64,000 nucleotides of DNA from Halichondria panicea (lineage: Eukaryota; Porifera; Demospongiae; Suberitida; Halichondriidae), in assembly GCF_963675165.1 (NCBI RefSeq), contig NC_087380.1:3215803-3279802 (forward strand). Reading direction: 5' to 3'. Positions 12,936 to 22,689 of the stretch are shown one piece after another. Each line of letters starts with the position of its first letter. The first letter of the stretch is position 1. Made by a program: the position numbers and the translations under genes. The notes below the pieces were generated by a model, which worked only from the letters and a program-made list of their open reading frames with translations, had not been told where the DNA came from and ran no database searches.

Positions 12936-13823
12936 CTATGACCAGAAATATGAATGTACTCTTCCTCCAATATACACTCCACATGGGACAGTTATAAGTA
13001 GCAGTGGTGGGAACATAACTCCCACGCACCCAACTAATCCTCCCACAAATATATAAAAACCTTTTAAAAAATCATTGTCAGGTAAACTCTTCCTTGCAAT
13101 TGGTTCACTACAATTCAAAACACTAATACAGGCAGATTTGAGTGCATCCAATGATTTTCGTTCATCAATTATTTCAGAGTGTCTGGAATTTACTTCCTTA
13201 CGAGCAACTGGAAAAAATGCAACTTTGTGTACAACGTCTTGAGGTACATTGTTTGAAGCTAATTTCGTAGAAATATGAGACTTCCAAATCTTAACTTCCT
13301 TTTCTAACTCTTCCTTCATTCTCTGAGAATCGAAGCCTGCCCAATGGGGTTTTGTCGGAAGTAAGTCAACACATGTCAAAGCAATGATGCAGTGGTTCCA
13401 AACACTTTCGTTAAAGTAACTTGACACATTCTTTAATGCCTGCTCATGAGAGAGTCCAAATCGAGAATCCATAATATTGATACAAAGAATTAGCACACTT
13501 GGTTTCGGGCACTTAAGAAGATCAGCTTCAGATGCTTCACGTATGCACTTAGTTTCCCAAAACACTACATCATAGCCTCCCAGAGTAGATTTGGTACGTG
13601 TCAGCCCTCCAACATGTGCAATGGCATGATCAACTTTGCTTGCTGATCCGGTAATGCGATTGATGAAAGCAGTTTTTCCACATCCACCAATCCCAGTCAC
13701 CACAATATTGAATTCCTTGGGTACAACACGGTTTTCTTTTGTCCATTTCCTATCTTGCAATAAAGGATTATTGTCAGTCTCCATGAGGCTCAGCTTCTGT
13801 ATAATTATTGCTAGTTGCAACAC
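12936..13823 (-). CDS. Atypical AIG1/GIMAP-like P-loop GTPase, type 1, copy A
   Basis: A single-exon 295-residue frame. A P-loop is clear: VVTGIGGCGKTAFINRITG (about residues 41-59). A TCVD motif in the guanine-specificity position follows at about 150. The switch-II DTPG box of AIG1 proteins is missing, with FWETKC where it should be, so hydrolysis may be impaired. The C-terminus is hydrophobic and glycine-rich (about 255-290, with a GGLVGCVGVMFPP-type stretch), which suggests a membrane hairpin. A second in-frame ATG (residue 14, beginning METDNNPLL) may be the true start, because the sequence before it resembles a conserved untranslated region found in all truncated copies. Nearly identical to the copy in the other arm. 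GIMAP-type GTPases act in immune or membrane processes in animals; the role here is unknown. Confidence 0.75.
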   Translation of the reverse strand: MLQLAIIIQKLSLMETDNNPLLQDRKWTKENRVVPKEFNIVVTGIGGCGKTAFINRITGSASKVDHAIAHVGGLTRTKSTLGGYDVVFWETKCIREASEADLLKCPKPSVLILCINIMDSRFGLSHEQALKNVSSYFNESVWNHCIIALTCVDLLPTKPHWAGFDSQRMKEELEKEVKIWKSHISTKLASNNVPQDVVHKVAFFPVARKEVNSRHSEIIDERKSLDALKSACISVLNCSEPIARKSLPDNDFLKGFYIFVGGLVGCVGVMFPPLLLITVPCGVYIGGRVHSYFWS

Positions 13824-14566
13824 TGTAATGATTGATAAAGGAACCCAGGTGTGGTCATGTGAATAATTATATGAAGCACAAAAATAGACTACCTATATAT
13901 AGTTCTTACAAAGATATTCATGCATTGACAACAATACAAGTACATGCACAGCTCGCATGATCATATGGAGCCCTTACTTAAAAAGTCAGCAAAACCGCAA
14001 GTACATGTACCTATTATTGTATAGCTATACTGTTACCATAGGCAGATATTGGCACAGTGTTTCCTTTGATCTCAGAGGTCAAAATGCAACAAGTACCCAG
14101 AGATGGCTTGCATTCACAATTGGAACCCTTATATACTAAAAAAGGTTACCAAGCTTGAAAGCAACTACATGTGCGTATAGCTATTGTTACTAGCAATAAA
14201 ACCATGCAGACTGTGATCAACGTGCAGTATAATAGAGGAGCAGGAAGAAGCTAATTACAATGGACAAGAGTATATACATGTATATGTAACACAGGCTATC
14301 TGGCCTGCTATTTAGCTAGATTACTTTCACCGGCATGTGTCAGTCACATGACACCATTACATAATACAAAAATTAAATGAATAAGATTACATAGAATAAC
14401 ATAACTAGAATAGGCTATCATCACATATAAGAAGAGAAGAGTGTCGATACCTCTACACAAAAACCGTGCACAAAGTAACATGCATGATTCGCACGTGATG
14501 AAGTATTGTAAACTTACTAGTAATCTCCTATAGTAAATGTTAACTTAGGGGTGTAGTAATTGAACA
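13824..14566. promoter_or_regulatory. Upstream module of type-1 GTPase copy A
   Basis: This region contains blocks that recur before every GTPase start in the window: TGTTGCAAC, AAAGGAACCCAGGTGTGG, TCATGTGAATAATTATAT, GTTCTTACAAAGATATTCAT, GCTCGCATGATCA and CAAGCTTGAAAGCAACTA. Similar modules occur at 14945-15300, 15440-15800, 22540-23060, 23230-23545, 24240-24646, 35570-35985, 37435-37865 and 38830-39130. Strong conservation outside coding sequence suggests a promoter or 5' UTR, possibly with an intron. Confidence 0.5.
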
Positions 14567-14867
14567 ATGATTCTAGCTAGTTGTTCGCGTTCAACGTTCA
14601 GAGCTGCTCACTGCACACTGCATGATAGGAGACGATTTCTTCACAAGAATCATCTAAATAGAGACAATAGTCAGGTTGATCCTCTTCACTTGCATTCTTT
14701 ACTCACTGTTACAAATTCTGTGCGTTGCCGCAAACATCATCAATTGCGAGTTGCTCACGTGCAATTGACAGGATATGATCGATGTCACGTTACTTTGTGC
14801 TTGTGTAGAGGTATCGGTATAGTTTCAATATACTCTTGGTATTATGATACCATGCATGCAATCTATG

Positions 14868-15000
14868 GTAACACGGTTTTCTTTTATCCGTTCCCTATCT
14901 TAATGATATTGTCAGTATCCCAAGAGGATCAGCTTGTGTATAGCTAATTAATATTGCAACACTATAATTAATGTCTTATATAGACAAAGGAACTCAGGTG
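14868..15000 (-). pseudogene. Truncated 5' end of type-1 GTPase
   Basis: A minus-strand fragment equivalent to the first codons of the GTPase (around the ENRV-FSF region) plus the upstream TGTTGCAAC block. The rest of the gene is absent. The mirror copy lies at about 23500-23640. Confidence 0.7.
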
Positions 15001-15344
15001 TGCATGGTCATGTGAATAATTATATGAAGCACATAAATAGGCCACCTATATATAGTTCTTACAAAGATAGTCATGCATTGACAACAATAATTATACTATT
15101 ATGTGTACACACAGCTCGCATGATCACATGGCTTGCATTCACAATGGGAGCTATACAGCCCTTACTAAAAAGGTCAGCAAAAGAAACTGACCGTCACGTA
15201 TATAGCTACTATAACCATGGCAATGAAACCATACAGACAGTGATCAGCGTGCAGTAATATATAGAGGGTGTCAACGAGCAGGAATTAAAGAGCTAATTAT
15301 ACAATGGACAGTATTATCTATGCAATCTATATAATTATGCATGG

Positions 15345-15500
15345 CGTAACACAGTTTTCTTTTGTCCATTCCTTATCGTGCAATAAAGGATTATTACCGT
15401 CAGTATCTATACAAGAGGCTCAGCTTCTGTATAATCACTGCTATAGTTGCAACACTATAATTATTATCTTATATAAAGGAACCCAGGTGTGGTCATGTGA
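15345..15500 (-). pseudogene. Second truncated 5' end of type-1 GTPase
   Basis: A minus-strand fragment covering the start region (TTGTCCATTCC.. CAATAAAGGATTATT on the plus strand) and its upstream AAAGGAACCCAGGTGTGG block. It ends before the P-loop. Its mirror copy is at about 23010-23170. Confidence 0.7.
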
Positions 15501-15988
15501 ATAATTATATAAAGCACAAAAATAGCTATATTATTATACAGTTTTTACATGCATTGACAATGTGGAAAAGCTAAACTTTGATTGTTTCAGAGGTCAGTGA
15601 AGAGGTAATCGAATCATGATTATTATACAACAAAACAGCATACTTATAACTAACAACAAAAGTATGCACAGTCAGCAAAAGAACAATCTAGAATAGGTAA
15701 GAATAGGTATATACAGTCAGCAAAGAATAATCTAGTTCCAAACCACAAACCACAAACGAATAGTGTTTAGTTTCAAACAACAACCCACGAAACCACTGTT
15801 ACACAGCCCCTCTCGAAAAAAGAAATCCGACCCGGATTCAACTTAAAATTCCATGTGAGACATAGGGTATCAAACGATCAGAGGCCGCACGATTTCGTAG
15901 AGGATATCAATGTGCGGGTGGGTTTGAGAGTGCTGCATCAGGTAGAGTGGGGTCAGGTATATAGGGACATCATCAAGCGGATGATAGA

Positions 15989-16740
15989 GTGTCAGGTGCA
16001 TTCCTGGAGCCCCGTATTCTATCACAACCTGGCATACCTCCTGCCCCTATCCCCCCCACCACCCCGCTCAATACTCAGGGCTGTAGACTCCCCCCACTAG
16101 CAACTGTTCTCCAGACATCAATCCCCACCCTCAAACACGTGCCCAAGGGTGCTCGTGACAGATGGGCTCGAGTGTTGAAAGAGTTAGACTGTATATCTCT
16201 ACCATTTGCAACTCCCAAGATAACCCCTCTCACTGGACAACCTTATTTTTGCTCGCCAAATGTGTTCTTGTTGGCCCTGCCTCTGGCCACCGTCTTCGCT
16301 GGAGAGACATCTTAAAGCTTGTCAATTCGCGTATCACCCGCTGGTTGGATGGGGACCAGAAAACCCTATGGCAGGAAGCATCTCTCCCTCCAAACGGCAC
16401 TAACACAACAGGTCAAGAACGCAACGTAAGACGTGCCAAATCGATGGCCCAAGATGGTTTATACAGCAAGTCAATCCAAGCCCTCACCTCCACCGACCTG
16501 GCCAATCCATCCGACACAATCCTCGATGAGATGAAGTCTAAACACCCTCCTGCATCTGCACCACCTGATCGACCTCCGCCTTCAGCGACCATCTCGGAAT
16601 CCACTGTCCTCAAATGCTTCCCTAAAGGCTCAGCCCCTGGCCTCCTACCCAGTCACCTACGGGAAGCTGTGTGCTGCCCCTCCCCTGATCGAGCTAATCA
16701 ACTACTCTCAGCCTTAACCCAATTTGTCAACCTTTCAGTG
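15989..16740 (+). pseudogene. Non-LTR retrotransposon with REL-endonuclease, 5' part (host of nested insertion)
   Basis: The N-terminal part of a reverse transcriptase ORF in two frames (15989-16250, then 16250-16740), joined by a frameshift. Motifs typical of this RT family are visible: PTLKHVPKGARDRWARVL, AKCVLVGP, and FPKGSAPG. The reading stops at about 16740, where another LINE has inserted, and resumes at about 18303. It is dead through frameshifts and the insertion. It occupies the centre of the large palindrome. Confidence 0.75.
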
Positions 16741-18302
16741 ATATACTCCTGTTCAAACCTATTGATAACCAAACTGATGTAAAATACCTCCAACAGGATA
16801 TCAATAGAATCGTGACCTGGATCAGTGAGCAAGGTCTCAGCCCCAATCACTCCAAAACCCAGCTCCTTCCAATCACAAGATGTAGAAATCAACGTAACTG
16901 TTAATGGCCACCCAATTTCCCCCAGCAAGTCTGTGAAGTACCTTGGTATGTCAATCTCCAGCAATCTTACTTGGTCTGACCACATCAGGTCCGTGTGCAA
17001 ATCGGCCAAAAGACAACTTGGCATGATGCATAGGCACCTTCGACATACCCCGGCAAAATTAAGACACCAAATCTATAAGACCACTACCCTCCCCAAAGTA
17101 GAGTACTGCTGTGCGATCTGGGACCCTAGGAGCTCAGTTGATAACTTGGCCCTAGAGAATGTTCAGAAGTTTGCTGGCAGGGTGATCACGGGCAAATGGA
17201 AGGAACCGTACAATACTAGTAACTTAACTGGTTGCCGCTTACCATCAGAAGAAAAATACAAAAACTAAAAGTATGCTATAATATTCTTAATAATAATTCA
17301 TGCATACCCTCCAACCTCTTCACGCCTCACCCTCACCCCTCACCCCGTTTCCCGCACTCCAAACCACTTTTTAAGCCATATGTAAGCACTATTGCACACA
17401 AGTCTTCCTTTTTATGCCTCGGTGCGCATGCGCAAGCGAGGTATACGGTAGTGTGTTTGTGTGTCTGTGTGTGTGTGTAGACCGCTACAGCTGCTCAAGG
17501 ATGAATCAAGTGCAAGTAAGAGTTTCTATAGGCTTCTAGTCATGTTTACTTGGATTTTAATTCGTGGATTTGCAAAATAATGCTTCATTCTCGAGTTATG
17601 CCTAGTTTTGCTCTTGGAATGCCATTGCAGCCTTTTCAGAAGAGTCCGTAGCAAAACTTGTTCACCTAGTGTTACTACTCTACTTAGTAGTTAGCTCTGC
17701 ACTAGAACGCTAGCTATTGGTAGCTGCAAGAGTGAGCAGAGAGCTGCAAGGCTCTGCTGGCTTGCAGCCATTAATTTTAGACTTGAACTTTTGGCATCGA
17801 TCGTTTTTAACAACAATCATGGTTCATCATTACCCACTATTCGCATGCAGAAAATTAAAGATGTTCATCATGACAATTATAATCAATGTGTGTATAAAAG
17901 CTAGCTACTAGTAGTTTTATGTTATGTAGCTTTGGCACCTCCACCGAGGCATCAGCACCCGTGGTGCTTTCATTTATAGAAGTTATTATACTCACTGGAA
18001 TACTTTACCTAGGCTTATTGTAGATAGTACATCTTCTTTTAGTTTTAAAAAGAAATTACATTGTCTTTTTAGTACGTAGCACTAACTACACTAATTTTAA
18101 TATTGTTGTCCTTGTTTTGTTTGCTTGTTTTGTTTTTGTTGTGTTGTATTCTATGTTTCTTTTTTTTTTCTTTTTCTTGTTGTGCTGTTATGTCTTGTTT
18201 TTCTGTTTTTAGGTTGACATTACCATTAGCTATAACAAGCTATTTTCTGTCCTTCCCTGTATGCAATGCATCAAATATTGTTTAAAGAAAAAAAAAAAAG
18301 AA
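16741..18302 (+). mobile_element. Second LINE fragment nested inside the first
   Basis: An RT C-terminal part of CR1/L2/jockey type: a VKYLQQDINRIVTWI-like start (16770), then VKYLGMSISSNLTWSDHIRS (about 16935-16995) and VEYCCAIWDPRS (about 17097-17132). A frameshift lies near 16825. Downstream sequence includes the GCGCATGCGC repeat (17425-17650) and a GCACC...GGTGC hairpin repeat (17930-17975). It ends in an A-rich tail at 18283-18306, immediately followed by the continuation of the host element. Orientation is plus. Target duplication not resolved. Confidence 0.75.
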
Positions 18303-20257
18303 AAAAAGCTGGCCGTACGCCCCTGTCAGTCACCCCTCATTTATGTGGCGCTACACTCCTCGCCTGCCCGAAGAAGACCAGTGGCCATCGCCCTATTGCA
18401 GTTGGGGAGACCCTTAGACGTCTAACATCAAAATGTCTCACCCACCATGTCCGTCCAACCATCCAGTCACTCCTCACACCTCTACAACTTGGCGTTGGCG
18501 TTCGTAACGGATGTGAAGCCATTATTCATGCTTCCTCTCAGCTGATGTCCAACACCCCAGACACCCAACACTGGACACTCTTATTGGATTTCTCAAACGC
18601 CTTCAACAATTTTGATTGTTAAACTATGTTCTCAGAATTTCGAACCATCTCCCAGTCTATCAGCTTGGGTTGAGTTATGCCTACTCTGCATGGTCAACCC
18701 CTATTGCACTTTGGCAAAGACACCATACTCAGCGTTCAACAGGGAGATCCTCTAGGGTTTGCACTCACCCTTCAACCTATTGTGGTCCGCATCAGGATCG
18801 AAGTCCCCTCCCTCTCTCTAAACGCGTGGTACCTAGATGACGGCACACTGATCGGACCACCCAAGGCCCTCCTTTCAGCACTCAAAATTGTTGAGGAAGA
18901 TGATCCCACAGTCGGCCTCCATTTAAACAGAAGCAAGTCTCTCTTATTCATTCCACCCTCCGCTGACGCTTCGACATCTTCACTCCCAGATGACATCCCT
19001 ATCACTCATGAAGGATTTACCCTCCTCAGCTGCCCAATTGGTCCACCTACCTACTGTGATTCGGTGCTACTAGCTAAAGTTGACAAAATGAAAGAGACTA
19101 TATTGGTGCTTAAAGACATGAGAGACTCTCAGGTGGAAACAACGCTACTGAGATCTACTGCCCAAACTCTTGTATGTCCTACGTACCTGCCCCCCAGATC
19201 ACATCACCCATGCTACTCTCCAATTTGATTCAATTATGAGAGAAGCACTGGAATCCATCATGAGCAGCCGACTGGTCCTGGCAGAAAGCTTCCCGCCTCA
19301 ACCTCCGCAGTGCTGTCTTACATGCCCCTGCAGCTTTCATCTCCTCAGCTGCCTCCACCAAGACCCTGGTGGAATGTATCCTTAATCGCCCGACCAATCT
19401 GGACGCCTATCTAGAAAAAGCTGTGAGTGCCCTGTCATCCTCCTCTTCCCACCCTGAATGGCTCAATCTAGATGACATATAGACATCCCTCTACGTCAGC
19501 GCCACTTGTCCTGTGCCATTGATAAAGCCATGTACCAAAACCTCTTGGACACCTCACCTTCAACCAGGCTTTGGGAAACTCGTCTGCTCCACCCCATGCT
19601 GGAGATTGGTTGAACGGGGTGCCATCAGATGTGCTTGGCCTCCACATGCAAGACAAGGAATTCAACAGCTGCTTGAAATATTGGCTCGGTATCCCTCTCC
19701 ACAGTACCCCCCACCTCTGCCCACCATGTCGCACCTCCGCCGACGAATATGGTGACCATCAAGTTGGCTGTGGCGGAAACGGAGACAGAATCACCCGCCA
19801 CAATGCGGTCAGAGATGTCATTTTCGCTCTCCGACCATCCCGCGAGGCCCAAGGTTTAATCCCAGAATCCCTGTCAAGACCAGCTGACGTCTTCCTCCCA
19901 ACTTGGCAAGGCGGCAGGCTCGCTGTCCATGTAATTTCACCACTCCAGCAAACCCTCATTCATGAAGCTGCCTTCTCCCCTGGACACACTGGAGTAAGGC
20001 GCAAGCTCACCACCCATCTACAGGTCTGCTGCTCCATAGGTGTAAACTTCATTCCCATTGTGGCAGAAACACTAAAAGGTCTAGGCGAAGAAACAATCAA
20101 CATCATAGGTGCCATCGGAAATGCCATCGACCGGAGAGTAACCATGACACATTCCACATCCTCCACCAAGAAGCATCTGTTTCATCGCCTGGCCATTGCA
20201 CTTTGGAGGCTTCATCACCAACAAACTGTATCTCCTTCAGCGGATGGTATCCGCTAA
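18303..20257 (+). pseudogene. Non-LTR retrotransposon with REL-endonuclease, 3' part
   Basis: Continuation of the element broken at 16740. RT motifs in order: RPIAVGETLRRLTSK, LGVGVRNGCEAIIHA, LLLDFSNAFN (RT box A), then after a stop and frameshift QGDPLGFAL (box B) and WYLDDGTLIGPP (catalytic YLDD box C). The end carries a CPPC ... H ... C zinc knuckle followed by RHNAVRDVIF and a PD-(D/E)XK-like restriction endonuclease segment (RPADVFLPTWQGGR, then VISPLQ). This is the layout of R2/NeSL/CRE-type site-selective non-LTR elements. Several frameshifts make it inactive. Confidence 0.75.
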
Positions 20258-20389
20258 ACTGTATGCCCCCCCCCTCTCTTATCTTTTGGTCTGTTGCTTT
20301 TGTACATTTGTACTGTTTGATATTACATGGAAAAAAATTATTCCTGTGGATGTAATGCGCATATGCGCGCTCATTCCCATGATATCCTA

Positions 20390-20880
20390 GCCTCGTTCCC
20401 AGGCCGATCCGTCTCCAATTGAACGCTAGGTGTAGCGTTCAATTGGAGACGGATCCAAATCCCAGATAGGCTTGCAACCCGACCTCCCGTCAGGGACGGT
20501 CGGGCTCCGCCCAACTAGATTGGATCTTGGATAATAATTATTATTAGCCTCGCTCCCAGGCCGATCCGTCTCCAATTGAACGCTACTGCAAGCCTATCTG
20601 GGATTTGTTCTAGCGCCACTATAGTGGCGCCCTATCAGATTGCAGCATTTTTCACGTGGCTTGGTTACACTTCCGCTTGCATCTAGTTGCAAAACCGCAT
20701 GCAGTATTGCTGTGCCATCCTGTGGTTTACATGTCATCAAGTCGGTTAACACCCACTTGAGAATAATAATATTCATAGCAGTACTACATAATGCGAAGAA
20801 CAAATTCCAGATAGGCTTGCAACCTGACCTCCCGTCAGGGACGGTCGGGCTCCGCCCAACTAGATCCAATCCAGATCTCC
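20390..20880. repeat. Cluster of AGCCTCG-type repeat ends and hairpins
   Basis: Two copies of a TAGCCTCG(T/C)TCCCAGGCC end followed by GATCCGTCTCCAATTGAACG occur at 20389 and 20547. The first forms a near-perfect hairpin (20404-20455). Two copies of a CCCGTCAGGGACGGTCGGG palindrome (about 20480-20510 and 20827-20860) follow a shared GATAGGCTTGCAACC block. The arrangement looks like two overlapping or nested non-autonomous elements. Confidence 0.6.
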
Positions 20881-20905
20881 TGGCAGAAGAATCATATTAT
20901 ATACA

Positions 20906-21996
20906 TAGCCTCGATCCCAGGCCGAGTTTTCGCTTTTATAACGGTTAGGCGAACAACTGGGCCTGGTACTAGTTGTCTGCGCATGCGTCAGTCGTTTGTC
21001 AGATTCTGACGAATGGATATTCTCGTTCACTTTCGTGACATTTATATTCGTGTACTATCGTGTACTAGAAGTCAGTTCCCGTTTTATCATTATTGGAATC
21101 GATTGGAATGGCTCTTAATAGCTGAAGCTTCTCTCTTCTCTGAAGCTTATTCTGAAGACTGAACAACAAGGGAAGAGGTATAAAGCTTTGTCAAGCTTGT
21201 TAAGGTCAGATATTTTTGTGTGGGCCCTATGGCCGGCTATGCTATCAAGTCTTGTTCATGTTTGGCAAGAATGTAGGTAGACTATAGTTTCATCATTAAT
21301 ATGGTGGATCAAGTGAAGAGTGTGAGCTAGATAACTTGGTGCTGCCATCATCAGCTCGTCGACAATGACACTATAACCGAGAAATTTAATATGTATAGAT
21401 CTACACGTATTTAAAATGTCTACTTCTCTGTACAGGAGCAATGGCTAATATCTAACTATCCCAACAGTGCTCCTCTTGGCTATACTAACGGACGAGACTG
21501 GACAGTTTGAGGTAAGGGTTTAACCGTCTTTGGTTTCTTTTAATATTGTCCTATACTCACAGACACAGGACTGGAGTATGACCTGCTCATTTGAGCGTTG
21601 CTGGGTAGCTCAGAGACATCAAGAGAATCTACGTTTTCTCAAGCAATGAGTTACGAGTTGGGGCCTAGAATCAGAGAAGTCCAGCAGCCTGCTAAATCTT
21701 TTTGAAACTTAATTTGAAGGCATTCAATCATCCTGAAGTTGCCCTGGGTCACTGTAATTGTGCTGCAGCACAACTGGCAACTCCCCAGGCCTTTGTGAAG
21801 CAGCTCCCTATGTGCATCTTTTGTGTACTCACTCTGTGCATTTTCTGTGTACAAATTTCGATTATTGATTTATTAAATACTTTTGCCGACCACAAATATA
21901 CAATGAAAATTTGACGCATGCGCAGACAACTAGTACCAGGCCCAGTTGTTCACCTAACCGTTATAAAAGCGAAAACTCGGCCTGGGATCGAGGCTA
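20906..21996. mobile_element. MITE of TAGCCTCGATCCC family, 1,091 bp, 10-bp TSD
   Basis: TIRs of about 84 bp are nearly perfect, starting TAGCCTCGATCCCAGGCCG and including CGCTTTTATAACGGTTAGG and a GCGCATGCGTC inner end. Perfect 10-bp direct repeats ATTATATACA flank it at 20896-20905 and 21997-22006. No transposase is recognisable inside. The same TIR family recurs through the window. Confidence 0.88.
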
Positions 21997-22006
21997 ATTA
22001 TATACA

Positions 22007-22689
22007 CTGAACTACAGATCCTGGAAGAATCAATTTTCTTCTTTCTTGAGGTCCTGGTAAGCCACATAATACAATATTTAATAGATGCATGTAAATAAGT
22101 CTTTTCTTCTCAGTGACTTTATATAGATAAGCTAACTTCAATATAAAATTCATTATAGAAACTACTATAACACTAATACTTTTTGAGCGAAAGCATAACA
22201 TGGCGAGATGGCAGATTTCGATGTTAAAGCTAAGAAGCTAAGAAGCTTGAGCTTTCATGTTACTCTACACGCGACCTTTATTCGAAGTAGATCTACACAT
22301 TTGCAGCTGAAGTGATTCTTTACCGGTTTCTATTAATTAAAAGTAGAATTGTGGTTTGTTGCTTCTTTATTGTATAACTGAACACTCCTCTGGTTTTTGT
22401 ATTTATTCATGTTAAACAGCCGAGGGTTAGCAGCTCTAGTTATATATTGCTCCTTAATTCCTGCTTGTTGACAGCCTCTATTATACTGCTCGCTGATCAC
22501 AGTCTGCATGCATGCATGGTTTCATTGCCATGGTAATAGTAACAGTAGCTATATATGTACATGTATAGTTGCTTTCAAGCTTTGGTTTAAGGGCACCCAT
22601 TGTGAATGCAAGCCATGTGATCATAGATTGAGTAGATCCACTCTATCTATGATGTGATCATGCATGCGAGCTGTGCATGCATGTACACA
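22007..22689. other. Palindrome centre, right portion, with one more GTPase upstream module
   Basis: No gene. About 22440-22680 matches the GTPase upstream module, including GGTTTCATTGCCATGG, GTTGCTTTCAAGC and AATGCAAGCCATGTGATCA, with a short local inverted repeat around 22624-22655. Confidence 0.5.

Larger units (their letters stand above)
12728..15808. repeat. Left arm of a 13-kb inverted repeat
   Basis: This 3.1-kb segment is the near-exact reverse complement of about 22690-25735. Matching landmarks include the outer end (a block with CTGTATACTGTAGGCG), the whole GTPase coding region, a 126-codon open frame present in both arms (14567-14947 and 23543-23923), and the inner end near CCCACGAAACCACTG. 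Sparse substitutions and small indels separate the arms. Each arm holds one full GTPase gene and two truncated 5'-end copies. Confidence 0.9.

Noticed and set aside
14567-14947. 126-codon frame duplicated in both palindrome arms as a gene
   Set aside because: No recognisable domain, and its conservation is explained by the recent arm duplication.
18103-18285. Cysteine- and phenylalanine-rich 60-codon frame
   Set aside because: Pyrimidine-rich 3' region of the nested LINE; low-complexity translation.
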